Positions 8,326-17,875 of a DNA stretch of 64,000 nucleotides are shown here, one piece after another. Made by a program: the position numbers and the translations under genes. The notes below the pieces were generated by a model. The model worked only from the letters and a program-made list of their open reading frames with translations. It was not told where the DNA came from and made no database searches. The DNA is from Bacteroidia bacterium (GTDB lineage Bacteria; Bacteroidota; Bacteroidia; J057; JAIXKT01), in the NCBI GenBank assembly GCA_026932145.1, contig JAIXKT010000037.1:1-64000 (forward strand), in the 5' to 3' direction. The number at the start of each line of letters is the position of its first letter. The first letter of the stretch is position 1.

Positions 8326-11139
8326 TTATCTACTTAAAAATAGGTTACGCTCTTCGTAATATTTCTTAAAGAACTCATCTTCAAGATTTTGCATAAACCT
8401 GATTTCTTCACCAGTTGATTTCATTTCAGGCCCAAGTTCTTTTTGAATCTCCGGAAACTTTTGATATGAAAAAACAGGTATTTTCATGGCATAACCGCTT
8501 AGTTTTGGGCTAAACTCAAAGTCTGTTAGCTTGTTAATGCCTAACATGATTTTGGTAGCAAAGTTTACATACGGTTGCTGATAGGCTTTGCAGATAAATG
8601 GTAAGGTACGAGATGCTCTGGGGTTAGCCTCAATAACCATTATTTGTTCTTGATGATAAACGAATTGGACGTTAATAAGTCCTTTTACCTGCAAGGCGAG
8701 TGCTATTTTGGTTGTATATTCTTGAATTTTGGTGATTGCTTCGGGGGGCAAAGAGAAAGGCGGCAAAACGGAGGCAGAATCGCCGGAATGAATCCCCGCC
8801 GGCTCAATATGCTCCATAATACCGATGATATGAACGTTTTCTCCATCACAAATTGCGTCTGCTTCTGCTTCGATAGCTCCATCCAAGAATTGGTCAATCA
8901 GCACTTGATTACCGGGTAAGTCTTTGAGAAGGTCTATGATGTGCTCTTCAAGGGCTTCATCGTTGATAATGATTCTCATACCTTGCCCGCCAAGTACGTA
9001 TGAAGGGCGTACCAAAACCGGATAGCCGATTCTTTCTGTGATGGTTATTGCATCGCCGGCACGTGCTGCAACCCCAAAATCAGGATACGGAATCTGTAAT
9101 GACCTCAATAATTCCGAAAAACGCCCTCTGTCTTCGGCGGTATCCATAGAGTCAAAACTTGTTCCAATGATAGCTACACCGTATTTATTGAGTTTTTCGG
9201 CAAGTTTTAAGGCCGTTTGCCCTCCTAATTGAACAATAACACCTTCGGGTTTTTCTTGACGGATAATGTCATAAATGTATTCCCAAAAAACAGGTTCAAA
9301 ATAAAGTTTATCGGCTACGTCAAAATCTGTAGAAACGGTTTCCGGGTTGCAATTCACCATAATGGTTTCAAAGCCGGCTTCTTTGGCGGCAAGAACTCCG
9401 TGTACGCAGCAATAGTCAAATTCGATACCTTGTCCAATGCGATTTGGGCCAGACCCTAAAATCATCACTTTCTTTTTCTCTGTTCGCACTAATTCTGTTT
9501 GGGCACCAAAAGTAGAGTAATAATAAGGCGTTTGGGCAGGAAATTCTGCAGCGCAAGTATCTACACAACGATAGGTACGCTCAATTCTAAGGGAAATTCT
9601 TTTGTGGTAAACCTGACTTTCTAAGCAGCCTAAAAGGTGCGCTATTTGTCTGTCCGCAAACCCAAAACGTTTAGCTTCCAGCAAAATATCCTCAGAAATT
9701 GTATCTAAGGTGTATTTAGAGATAACGCGTTCAAAATTTGTACTACTTTCTATTTGTTTTAAAAACCAGGGGTCTATTTGGGTAAGTTTTTGGATTGTCT
9801 TAAAGGGAATCCCAAATAGGAAAGCATCGTGGATTTGGAAAATTCTATCCCAAGAGGGGTGTTCAAGGTTATGCAGAAGAGTTTCGTGTTTACGTGTTTC
9901 TTTGCCGTCAGCCCCTAATCCATTTCGCTTAACTTCTAATGATTGACAGGCTTTTTGCAGTGCTTCAATAAAGGTGCTTCCGATAGCCATTACTTCTCCT
10001 ACGGATTTCATTTGCAGGCCGAGTTCTCGGTTTGCTCCATGAAACTTATCAAAATTCCATCGGGGGATTTTGACCACTACATAATCTAAGGTTGGCTCAA
10101 AACAGGCGGAAGTCGTTTTGGTAATTTGATTTTTTAGTTCATCTAAGGTATAGCCGATAGCAAGTTTAGCGGCTATTTTGGCAATAGGGTATCCTGTAGC
10201 CTTTGACGCTAAGGCAGAAGAACGAGAAACTCTGGGGTTGATTTCTATGGTAACGATTCGCCCGGATACTGGGTCCATCGCAAATTGAGCGTTACAACCG
10301 CCGGCAAAACTACCTATTGCCCGAACAATTTTCCGCGCAATATCCCGCATCTCCTGATACTTAGTATCCGGCAACGTTAAAGCAGGAGCTATCGTTACCG
10401 AATCCCCTGTATGAATACCGGTAGGATCAACATTTTCAATAGAACAAATGATGATAAAATTACCGGTATTATCTTGTAATAATTCTAATTCGTATTCTTT
10501 CCATCCAAAAATACTTTCCTCCACCAATGCTTCATGGATAGGGCTTGCTTGAAGCCCACGAATTAACACGGATTCAAAGTCCTCTTTTTTATGGACGAAA
10601 CCTCCTCCGGTTCCGCCTAAGGTATAAGATGGACGAATTACCAACGGGTATCCTATGGCCTGCGCTATTTCTTTACCTTCTAACAAAGAACGGGCAATTT
10701 TAGCTTTGGGGACATCAACTCCGATTTCTTGCATGAGTTTTCGGAATATCTCTCTGTCTTCAGCTTTTTTTATTGCTTGCACATCTACACCAATCAACTG
10801 GACACCATGTTGTTTCCAGATGCCTAAACGCTCACATTCCATACAGAGATTTAGGGCCGTTTGGCCACCCATAGTTGGCAGAACGGCATCTATAGAATGT
10901 GTAGAAATGATTTTTTGAATTGATTTGGGTGTTAACGGAAGTAAAAAAATATGGTCTGCGGCAAAAGAATCCGTCATAATTGTTGCCGGATTAGAATTTA
11001 TCAAAAATACTTCGATACCTTCTTCGCGAAGTGAACGAGCCGCTTGTGAACCGGAATAATCAAATTCGCAAGCCTGACCGATAACAATAGGACCACTACC
11101 TATCAACAGTACCCGTTTAATAGCAGGGTTGCGGGGCAT
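8326..11139 (-). CDS. carB: carbamoyl-phosphate synthase large chain, short form without allosteric domain
   Basis: The enzyme makes carbamoyl phosphate from bicarbonate, ATP and glutamine-derived ammonia for pyrimidines and arginine. Two homologous ATP-grasp halves are visible, each opening with a GSGP nucleotide-binding motif (LLIGSGPIVIGQACEFDYSG near residue 10 and VMILGSGPNRIGQGIEFDYC near 560). At 937 residues it stops after the second ATP-grasp domain, while the E. coli protein is 1073 residues and ends in an MGS-like allosteric domain. That domain is absent here, as seems usual in Bacteroidota. I chose the ATG at 11139 (MPRNPAIK); a TTG six codons upstream is possible. carA is not in the window. 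Confidence 0.95.
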   Translation of the reverse strand: MPRNPAIKRVLLIGSGPIVIGQACEFDYSGSQAARSLREEGIEVFLINSNPATIMTDSFAADHIFLLPLTPKSIQKIISTHSIDAVLPTMGGQTALNLCMECERLGIWKQHGVQLIGVDVQAIKKAEDREIFRKLMQEIGVDVPKAKIARSLLEGKEIAQAIGYPLVIRPSYTLGGTGGGFVHKKEDFESVLIRGLQASPIHEALVEESIFGWKEYELELLQDNTGNFIIICSIENVDPTGIHTGDSVTIAPALTLPDTKYQEMRDIARKIVRAIGSFAGGCNAQFAMDPVSGRIVTIEINPRVSRSSALASKATGYPIAKIAAKLAIGYTLDELKNQITKTTSACFEPTLDYVVVKIPRWNFDKFHGANRELGLQMKSVGEVMAIGSTFIEALQKACQSLEVKRNGLGADGKETRKHETLLHNLEHPSWDRIFQIHDAFLFGIPFKTIQKLTQIDPWFLKQIESSTNFERVISKYTLDTISEDILLEAKRFGFADRQIAHLLGCLESQVYHKRISLRIERTYRCVDTCAAEFPAQTPYYYSTFGAQTELVRTEKKKVMILGSGPNRIGQGIEFDYCCVHGVLAAKEAGFETIMVNCNPETVSTDFDVADKLYFEPVFWEYIYDIIRQEKPEGVIVQLGGQTALKLAEKLNKYGVAIIGTSFDSMDTAEDRGRFSELLRSLQIPYPDFGVAARAGDAITITERIGYPVLVRPSYVLGGQGMRIIINDEALEEHIIDLLKDLPGNQVLIDQFLDGAIEAEADAICDGENVHIIGIMEHIEPAGIHSGDSASVLPPFSLPPEAITKIQEYTTKIALALQVKGLINVQFVYHQEQIMVIEANPRASRTLPFICKAYQQPYVNFATKIMLGINKLTDFEFSPKLSGYAMKIPVFSYQKFPEIQKELGPEMKSTGEEIRFMQNLEDEFFKKYYEERNLFLSR

Positions 11140-11314
11140 AGCCGCGAAATTACACAACTCTGCCTAACCGAAATCGCTTTTGTTGAAATTATTTTATCGG
11201 ACACTTGGATGTTTTAAAACAATACCTCAAGTTAAATAATAAGCTGGTTTTGTATAATATATCTGATAATAAGTATATTACAATTTTTGTCATCTACGTA
11301 GAAAAAAAATAACT

Positions 11315-11322
11315 TATTTTTG
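11315..11322 (+). promoter_or_regulatory. Bacteroidota -7 box upstream of glyA
   Basis: TATTTTTG matches TAnnTTTG and lies 19 bases before the glyA GTG. A TTTG at 11286-11289 is 25 bases upstream, slightly too far to be a standard -33 box. Confidence 0.4.
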
Positions 11323-11341
11323 AGGCAAAAAAATAATAATA

Positions 11342-12607
11342 GTGCAAGACGAAGTTTTTAATTGGATAGAAAAAGAATACCATCGCCAACAGTATGGCAT
11401 TGAGTTAATTGCATCTGAAAATTTTGTAAGTCCAGCAGTATTGCAGGCTGCAGGGTCATGTTTAACAAATAAATATGCAGAGGGTTTACCGGGTAAACGT
11501 TTTTACGGGGGTTGTCAATTTGTGGATGAAGTAGAAAATTTAGCGATTCAACGGGCTTGTCGTTTGTTTGGAGCTATTTGGGCTAATGTTCAGCCACATT
11601 CAGGGGCGCAAGCCAATGCCGCTTTAATGGCAGCCGTTTTAAAACCCGGCGATAAACTACTCGGTTTTAATTTGGCACATGGCGGCCACCTAACTCACGG
11701 TAGCCCGGTAAATTTCTCCGGAAAATTATATGAAGCACATTTTTACGGCGTTAATCCCCAAACAGGAATTATTGACTTCAACCAAATTGAAGATATTGCT
11801 AAAAAAGTTCAACCGAAACTGATTATTTGCGGAGCGAGTGCTTATGCCAGAGATTGGGATTATGCTACATTACGCCAGGTTGCAGATAAGGTAGGTGCTC
11901 TCTTAGTGGCAGATATAGCGCACCCAGCAGGGTTAATCGCGACCAAGTTGCTAAACAATCCATTACCACACTGCCATTTTGTAACGACTACTACCCATAA
12001 AACCCTTCGTGGCCCTCGCGGAGGCATGATCATGATGGGGCAGGATTTTGATACACCTAATATAGAGCAGCGCGCTAAAGGTACTCCTAAAAAAGTAACA
12101 GCATTGTTGGACTGGTCTGTCTTTCCCGGGACCCAAGGCGGCCCATTAATGCACGTTATTGCCGCTAAGGCCGTAGCGTTTGGGGAAGCATTATTGCCGG
12201 AATACACAACTTATTGTAAGCAAATCATCGCAAATGCTCAAACGCTCGCAAAATCATTGATAGAAAAAGGGTATCAAATTGTGTCTGACGGAACAGATAA
12301 TCACCTGATGCTGATAGATTTACGCAATAAAAACCTTACTGGGAAAGTTGCTGAAGCAGCCTTAGGTAAAGCCGAAATTACGGTTAATAAAAATATGATT
12401 CCCGATGACCCACAAACTCCTTTCATAACCAGCGGTATCCGTATTGGCACACCGGCCATCACCTCAAGAGGCTTAACTACCGAACATATGCCCTTAATTG
12501 CAGATATGATTGATAGAGTTTTGACCCAGCCAAACGATGAAACTGTTCACCAAAAAGTACGTCAAGAAGTGCATGACCTAATGAGCCAGCATCTATTACA
12601 TTATTAA
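11342..12607 (+). CDS. glyA: serine hydroxymethyltransferase
   Basis: The PLP enzyme interconverts serine and glycine and loads tetrahydrofolate with one-carbon units. [10 protein letters not shown] (21-30), the HSGAQANAA cofactor-phosphate loop (86-94) and the PLP lysine in [13 protein letters not shown] (Lys220) are intact, and the length of 421 is normal. The start is GTG at 11342; no in-frame ATG lies nearby upstream and the protein begins where SHMT proteins usually do. It leads a same-strand run with glpD, hemW and a membrane protein. Confidence 0.97.
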   Translation: MQDEVFNWIEKEYHRQQYGIELIASENFVSPAVLQAAGSCLTNKYAEGLPGKRFYGGCQFVDEVENLAIQRACRLFGAIWANVQPHSGAQANAALMAAVLKPGDKLLGFNLAHGGHLTHGSPVNFSGKLYEAHFYGVNPQTGIIDFNQIEDIAKKVQPKLIICGASAYARDWDYATLRQVADKVGALLVADIAHPAGLIATKLLNNPLPHCHFVTTTTHKTLRGPRGGMIMMGQDFDTPNIEQRAKGTPKKVTALLDWSVFPGTQGGPLMHVIAAKAVAFGEALLPEYTTYCKQIIANAQTLAKSLIEKGYQIVSDGTDNHLMLIDLRNKNLTGKVAEAALGKAEITVNKNMIPDDPQTPFITSGIRIGTPAITSRGLTTEHMPLIADMIDRVLTQPNDETVHQKVRQEVHDLMSQHLLHY

Positions 12608-12650
12608 CGTCTGATGTCAAGAAATATCTTGCATATTTTAAAAAATAATT

Positions 12651-14282
12651 TTGACTGAAAACTTTTTTCAACTACCTAAGCGTAGCCAACTTTTAGCTGA
12701 AATACAGCAGGAGGAGTATGATATTGTTGTTATTGGAGGCGGAGCAAGCGGTTGTGGCGTAGCTTTAGAAGCTGCATTGCGCGGCTATAAAGTTCTTTTG
12801 ATAGAAGCATTTGACCTTGCGCAAGGGGCATCATCTGCATCCACAAAATTGGTGCATGGAGGAGTTCGTTATTTGGAAAAAGCTATCCGTGAGTTTGACT
12901 ACGGGCAATATAAATTAGTACAAGAAGCTCTACATGAACGAGTTAGGATGCTGCACAACGCGCCACACTTAGCTCAACCCTTAGAGATAATTATTCCGGT
13001 GTACCGCTGGTGGGAAACTTGGTATTACAAAATCGGCCTGTGGCTATATGACTTAATTTCTGGCGATAAACGCTGGCCGTCCAGTAGAGTTATTGCTGCT
13101 AAAGAAGTTTTTAGTAAAGTTCCGGAACTTAATCGGGAGAAAATTGCCGGAGGAATATTGTACTATGACGGCCAGTTTAATGATTCCCGTTATGCCGTTG
13201 CGGTAGCTCGTGCTGCCCAAAAAGCCGGTGCACAGATATTGAGTTATGTTGCTTGTACAGAACTATTAAAAAACCATGAAAACCAAGTAGAATCTATACA
13301 GTTTCTGGATAATTTAACGGGGATAGGCGGGAAAATTCGTGCAAAATGGTTCATTAACTGCACAGGAGCTATGGCAGATAAAATCCGCCAGATGGCGCGC
13401 CCAAATATTTTGCCAAGGCTAAAACCCTCTAAAGGAGTGCATTTAGTATTTCCTAAAACGTTATTAACCCACAAAACCGGCGTTTTAATACCTAAGACTT
13501 GGGATGGAAGGGTTATTTTTTTGCTCCCTTGGCAGCAAGGAGTTCTTTTTGGCACAACAGACACTGCCGTAAATGACTCATATTCACAACCTAATGCAGA
13601 TCAATCAGATATAGAATATTTAATTGACTATTTTAAGCAAGTTATTGATACTAAGTTTCACCAGACTTCTTTTCAGTCAGTTTTTGCAGGGAACCGTCCA
13701 TTGGTTCTGGAAGATCCGGAAAAACCTACCGAGGCATTAATTCGTAGCCATGAAGTAGAAGTTTGGGAGGCAGAGCATATCATTCATCTACTGGGTGGGA
13801 AATGGACAACCTACCGCCAAATGGCCGAAGATACCCTAAATGCGTTGGAAAAAACAACTCGCAACGCTGCAAAAAGTAGTTTAACAGAGAGTCATAAACT
13901 TCCGGGATTTGGAGATTTACCCAGATTCCCAAACTCAATTCCAGCAGATATTCAGCAACATATTCAGCAGTATGGATCTGAATCCCAGTGGTTTATAGAT
14001 TATTTTGAACAATATGGAGTTGTTCGGCTGTTAGAAAAATACCCATTTACTACGGCGGATGTGATTTTTGCTTGCCAATTTGAATTTGCCTTAACAATTG
14101 ATGATATTTTAGACAGAAGAATACGCTTAGAAACCACAGATTTACGGGCTGCTTATGAAGTTGCTCCGTTAGTTGCCCAGATATTGCATCAAAATTTTGG
14201 GGATTTTTTCCCTGACCCAGATAGTTTAGCCAATAATTATCGGGAGAGCTTGCAAAAAAAACTAACTTTGCTTAACCAATAA
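12651..14282 (+). CDS. glpD: glycerol-3-phosphate dehydrogenase/oxidase (FAD)
   Basis: The flavoprotein oxidises glycerol 3-phosphate to dihydroxyacetone phosphate at the membrane. The FAD-binding DIVVIGGGASGCGVALEA is near residues 25-42, SSASTKLVHGGVRYLE follows, and the C-terminal GGKWTTYRQMAED motif is characteristic of GlpD. The length of 543 is normal. The start codon appears to be TTG at 12651, 43 bases after the glyA stop; no ATG is available before the conserved region. hemW starts three bases after its stop. Confidence 0.93.
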   Translation: MTENFFQLPKRSQLLAEIQQEEYDIVVIGGGASGCGVALEAALRGYKVLLIEAFDLAQGASSASTKLVHGGVRYLEKAIREFDYGQYKLVQEALHERVRMLHNAPHLAQPLEIIIPVYRWWETWYYKIGLWLYDLISGDKRWPSSRVIAAKEVFSKVPELNREKIAGGILYYDGQFNDSRYAVAVARAAQKAGAQILSYVACTELLKNHENQVESIQFLDNLTGIGGKIRAKWFINCTGAMADKIRQMARPNILPRLKPSKGVHLVFPKTLLTHKTGVLIPKTWDGRVIFLLPWQQGVLFGTTDTAVNDSYSQPNADQSDIEYLIDYFKQVIDTKFHQTSFQSVFAGNRPLVLEDPEKPTEALIRSHEVEVWEAEHIIHLLGGKWTTYRQMAEDTLNALEKTTRNAAKSSLTESHKLPGFGDLPRFPNSIPADIQQHIQQYGSESQWFIDYFEQYGVVRLLEKYPFTTADVIFACQFEFALTIDDILDRRIRLETTDLRAAYEVAPLVAQILHQNFGDFFPDPDSLANNYRESLQKKLTLLNQ

Positions 14283-14285
14283 TCT

Positions 14286-15410
14286 ATGGCAGGAATCTAT
14301 GTACATATTCCTTTTTGTAGAAGTGCTTGTTCTTATTGTGATTTTTACTTTACGGTAAATCACAGAAGGTTAGCAGATTATGTTGAGGCTGTTCAATCAG
14401 AGATTTGGTTACGCCGTAATGATCTTTCTCAAAAGATAGAAACTATTTACTTTGGTGGAGGAACGCCTTCGGTGTTATCTATTCAAGCTATTGAAGGTAT
14501 TTTAAATCAGATATTTAAGTATTTTTCAGTCCTTTCTGATGCTGAAATTACGCTTGAGGCAAATCCGGAAGATATTACCGCAGAAACCTGTAAGCAATAC
14601 ATAGCTACAGGGATTAATCGGCTAAGTTTGGGGATTCAATCTTTATCAGATGATACATTGGTACGGTTAAATCGCCGACACACTGCCGATGCGGCAAGTA
14701 CTGCTTTAAAAACAACTCTTAGTGCAGGATTTCGTTCAGTTTCAGCAGACGTTATGTATGGAATTCCGACCGAAAAAAATAATTCATTTCATGAGACTAT
14801 TAAGCAGTTATTGTCAATACAAGTGCCGCATATTTCGGCATACGCACTTACCGTTGAATCCAAAACAAAGTTGAGTTTGGATATTATGAAAAACCAGTAT
14901 CCGCCGGTTTTAGATGAACAGCAGGTGTCTGAGTCTAATTGGTTAAATGAAATATTGACAGAAAACAAATTTGAACGTTATGAGATTTCTAACTATGCTT
15001 TAAGTGGGCATTATTCAAAACATAATATTGGTTATTGGAGTAGGAAACCTTACTTAGGGATTGGAGCGGCGGCACATTCTTTTGTGAACCAAACACGTTC
15101 TTGGAACATAAAGCCGGTTTCTGAATATATTCGGGCTGTCCGAGAAAATCGTTCTTTACAGGCTGGGCAAGAAACTTTAGTGGGAAACACTATTTGGAAT
15201 GATTTTGTTTTGACTAAGTTACGCATGAAGCAAGGGTTTACATGGCAAGAGGCGGAGCAGAATTTTCCCAACTTTCAAAAACAGTCATTGTTAAAAGTCG
15301 TTCAACCGCTTCAGCAAAAAGGCTGGTTACTACCCGATAGTACCAAAATTGCTCTAACCCAAGAAGGATTTCATTTTGCTGATAAGGTTATAACTTCCCT
15401 ATTTTTATAA
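14286..15410 (+). CDS. hemW: radical SAM heme chaperone HemW
   Basis: The protein begins MAGIYVHIPFCRSACSYCDF, giving the radical SAM cluster cysteines C11, C15 and C18. EANPEDI, GIQSLSDDTLVRLNRRHTAD and DVMYGIPTE are HemW/HemN-like motifs. The short 374-residue length and the cluster spacing place it with HemW, the heme-transfer chaperone, and not with the coproporphyrinogen dehydrogenase HemN; the two are often confused in annotations. It is tightly spaced between glpD and a membrane protein. Confidence 0.9.
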   Translation: MAGIYVHIPFCRSACSYCDFYFTVNHRRLADYVEAVQSEIWLRRNDLSQKIETIYFGGGTPSVLSIQAIEGILNQIFKYFSVLSDAEITLEANPEDITAETCKQYIATGINRLSLGIQSLSDDTLVRLNRRHTADAASTALKTTLSAGFRSVSADVMYGIPTEKNNSFHETIKQLLSIQVPHISAYALTVESKTKLSLDIMKNQYPPVLDEQQVSESNWLNEILTENKFERYEISNYALSGHYSKHNIGYWSRKPYLGIGAAAHSFVNQTRSWNIKPVSEYIRAVRENRSLQAGQETLVGNTIWNDFVLTKLRMKQGFTWQEAEQNFPNFQKQSLLKVVQPLQQKGWLLPDSTKIALTQEGFHFADKVITSLFL

Positions 15411-15421
15411 GAACAAAGAAG

Positions 15422-16903
15422 ATGTCTAACTTATTTTGCTTAGGTTATACTGCTGTTGCGGCTTATGTAAAACAGTTTTCGGTAATATCATGGGTAGATG
15501 CTATCTTAGTACCGTTTTTTATTGTAACGATACTTGGTATAGCGATTTTTTTTCGAAATTGGCGATATGCAAATAATCCGGTAAAGAAGTATTTTTTACC
15601 GGCATTAGCATTAAAAATGCTGGGTGGGCTTGGGGTGGGGCTTGTGTATGAATTTTACTACTCTGGTGGGGGAGATACTTTTGGGTATTACAAGACCATA
15701 AAAGTAATGGAAGAAGCATTTTGGGAGAGTCCTAAAGACGGTTTTAATCTGCTTACTATAGATTTTAGTGATACCGAAAATTATACAAACTATGACCTCT
15801 TAAAAAAATATGGATCAAAAATGCCTTTTTGGGGGCAGATAGATACTTATAGCGTTTGTAGAGTGTTCTTCTTTTTTGGAATCCCTACATTTGGGTCATA
15901 TTATGCATTAAGTATTTTTTCTTCAGTATTTTCTTTTATAGGTGTATGGGGGCTTTTTCGGGTTTTTGTGAGTTATTATCCGATGCTTATCAAGCAAATG
16001 GCCATCGCGGTACTTTTTATACCATCGGTGGTGTTTTGGGGGTCAGGGGTTCTTAAGGATAGTATTACCTTAGGAATGTTGGGAATGTTGGTTTATCTAA
16101 TTTACAAAGTATTTATTAAAAAGAAGCTAAATCCATTCTACTTAATACTTCTTTTTGTGTCAGGCTACATGATTTATCTTATCAAGCCTTATATTGTGAT
16201 ATCATTTATCCCGTTTGCAATATTTTGGGTGGGGTTAGAAAATCAGAGTAAAATCCCCAATGCGTTAATTCGTTTTGTTATAGGCCCTGTATTAATTGTA
16301 AGTTCTTTAATAGGGGGCTATTTTGCTTTAATTCAGCTTTCTGAGGGGTCATCCCGCTTTTCAGTGGATAATGTTGCTCAGTTTGCAGCAGCTCATAGAA
16401 ATGATATGTTGAATAATCAAGATTATTATAGACTTAATGAAAGTGGTGGAAGTCGATTTGATATAGGGTCGTTTGAAGCAACTCCAACAGGGATTTTAGT
16501 TAAGTTTCCCATTGCGGTATTTACCACTTTTTTTCGCCCTACGATATTTGAAACACGTTCTCCGTTAATATTTATTTCAGCAATTGAAAATGCGTACTTA
16601 TTGTATTTGACAATTATTATCTTGTACTCAACCGGACTTATGGGTTTTTTTCGGCACATTATCCAAAAACCAATTTTGATATTTTCATTTTTCTTTAGTA
16701 TTGCTTTTGCCTTTTCTGTCGGGCTTGCAACAAGCAACTTTGGCGCACTTGTTCGGTACAAAATCCCTTGTATTCCATTCTTTGTTGCGTCTCTCTTTAT
16801 TGTAAATTATTTAGAAAATGAACGAAAACGTAAAATTAAGGTACAGAATGAGTTGTTTAGAAAAACTATGCAACAAACGTATCAAAAAATGAATACAACC
16901 TAA
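15422..16903 (+). CDS. uncharacterised multi-spanning membrane protein
   Basis: The 493-residue protein has about ten hydrophobic segments. Between the second and third is a periplasmic-type loop with GGGDTFGYYK, and later PSVVFWGSGVLKDSITLG. A GGDxxxYY motif plus P-S-x-x-F-W-x-S-G-x-x-K-D resembles membrane glycosyltransferase-like (GT-C or EpsG-like) proteins of Bacteroidota, but I do not recognise a defined family. The C-terminus is basic and cytoplasmic-like. It starts 11 bases after hemW and probably belongs to the same transcript. Confidence 0.7.
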   Translation: MSNLFCLGYTAVAAYVKQFSVISWVDAILVPFFIVTILGIAIFFRNWRYANNPVKKYFLPALALKMLGGLGVGLVYEFYYSGGGDTFGYYKTIKVMEEAFWESPKDGFNLLTIDFSDTENYTNYDLLKKYGSKMPFWGQIDTYSVCRVFFFFGIPTFGSYYALSIFSSVFSFIGVWGLFRVFVSYYPMLIKQMAIAVLFIPSVVFWGSGVLKDSITLGMLGMLVYLIYKVFIKKKLNPFYLILLFVSGYMIYLIKPYIVISFIPFAIFWVGLENQSKIPNALIRFVIGPVLIVSSLIGGYFALIQLSEGSSRFSVDNVAQFAAAHRNDMLNNQDYYRLNESGGSRFDIGSFEATPTGILVKFPIAVFTTFFRPTIFETRSPLIFISAIENAYLLYLTIIILYSTGLMGFFRHIIQKPILIFSFFFSIAFAFSVGLATSNFGALVRYKIPCIPFFVASLFIVNYLENERKRKIKVQNELFRKTMQQTYQKMNTT

Positions 16904-16942
16904 TATTCTTGTGTCTTATCACAAAAGTATAGTGAAACGGTA

Positions 16943-17692
16943 TTATTTATCCTGAAATTGTTCAACCCAACTCTCCATTGATTGTTTGAACGGCTGAAAA
17001 GATACCGATTCGGGTATAGCGGTTAAACAAACTTTCTGTTTAGTTATCGGATGCTTAAACTCTAACAAATAGGCAGATAAAGAAATGGACAAATCTGGTA
17101 AAAAAGCAGTATTTTTTCCATATTTTCCGTCTCCTTGTATGGGGCAGGCTATTCGAGCTAACTGCGCCCGAATTTGGTGCTGTCTTCCGGTAAATAACTG
17201 CACATCTAACAAAGCTAAGCCATTCAAAGTTTGAATTACTCGATAGGCCATTCGTGCTTCTTGGGTATTTTTCTGGGGACTATTGTAAGCTACTGTAATA
17301 TTTTTACCTGGTATTTTTTTGAGATGATGAATCAACTCTTGGGATTCCGGGCGAGGGATCTGGGTAGTGATAGCAAAATACCGCTTCTTGATTTCTCCAA
17401 GCCGAAACTGCTCTGACATACGTGCAGCAGCCTTGCTGGTTTTAGCTAAAAGCATAATCCCCGATGTTGGCCTATCCAAACGGTGCAATAACGCTACATA
17501 TACATTCCCTTGTTTTTGGCAACTATTTCTAAGATAATTTTCTGCCAAAGTAACCATGCTCTCATCCCCCGTAGTATCTCCTTGGGACAAAACTCCCGTA
17601 GGTTTATAAACTGCCAGTAAATGATTATCCTCAAAAATCACCGATAAACCCACTTGTTTCACAAAATAGCCCACAAAATTACTACTTAGCAA
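16943..17692 (-). CDS. RluA-family RNA pseudouridine synthase
   Basis: The enzyme isomerises uridine in rRNA or tRNA. The motif HRLDRPTSG with catalytic Asp73 is intact, followed by the RluA-typical KKRYFAIT and FTGRQHQIRAQLA. The 249-residue protein has no S4 domain, so it belongs with the short RluA/RluC-like members (TruC/YqcB size). The target base cannot be predicted. It is convergent with the membrane protein gene and divergent from the E2 gene. Confidence 0.9.
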   Translation of the reverse strand: MLSSNFVGYFVKQVGLSVIFEDNHLLAVYKPTGVLSQGDTTGDESMVTLAENYLRNSCQKQGNVYVALLHRLDRPTSGIMLLAKTSKAAARMSEQFRLGEIKKRYFAITTQIPRPESQELIHHLKKIPGKNITVAYNSPQKNTQEARMAYRVIQTLNGLALLDVQLFTGRQHQIRAQLARIACPIQGDGKYGKNTAFLPDLSISLSAYLLEFKHPITKQKVCLTAIPESVSFQPFKQSMESWVEQFQDK

Positions 17693-17875
17693 ATAGTATC
17701 ATACTAAAAAATACCATAGAGCGTAATAAACTACTTTATGGTGAGTTTTTAGCATTCAAGAATACAGTGGTTATCCTATTTGTTATCAGACTCTTGGAGT
17801 TTTTTTGTAAAAGAACGGGAGTTATCGAGCAAAACTTTTCTAACTTTCGGGTCTGAAACTAAAAGTTTAAGGTAT

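Noticed and set aside
15422-16903. O-antigen polymerase or ligase
   Set aside because: Many membrane segments are present, but the Wzy/WaaL loop motifs are not seen.
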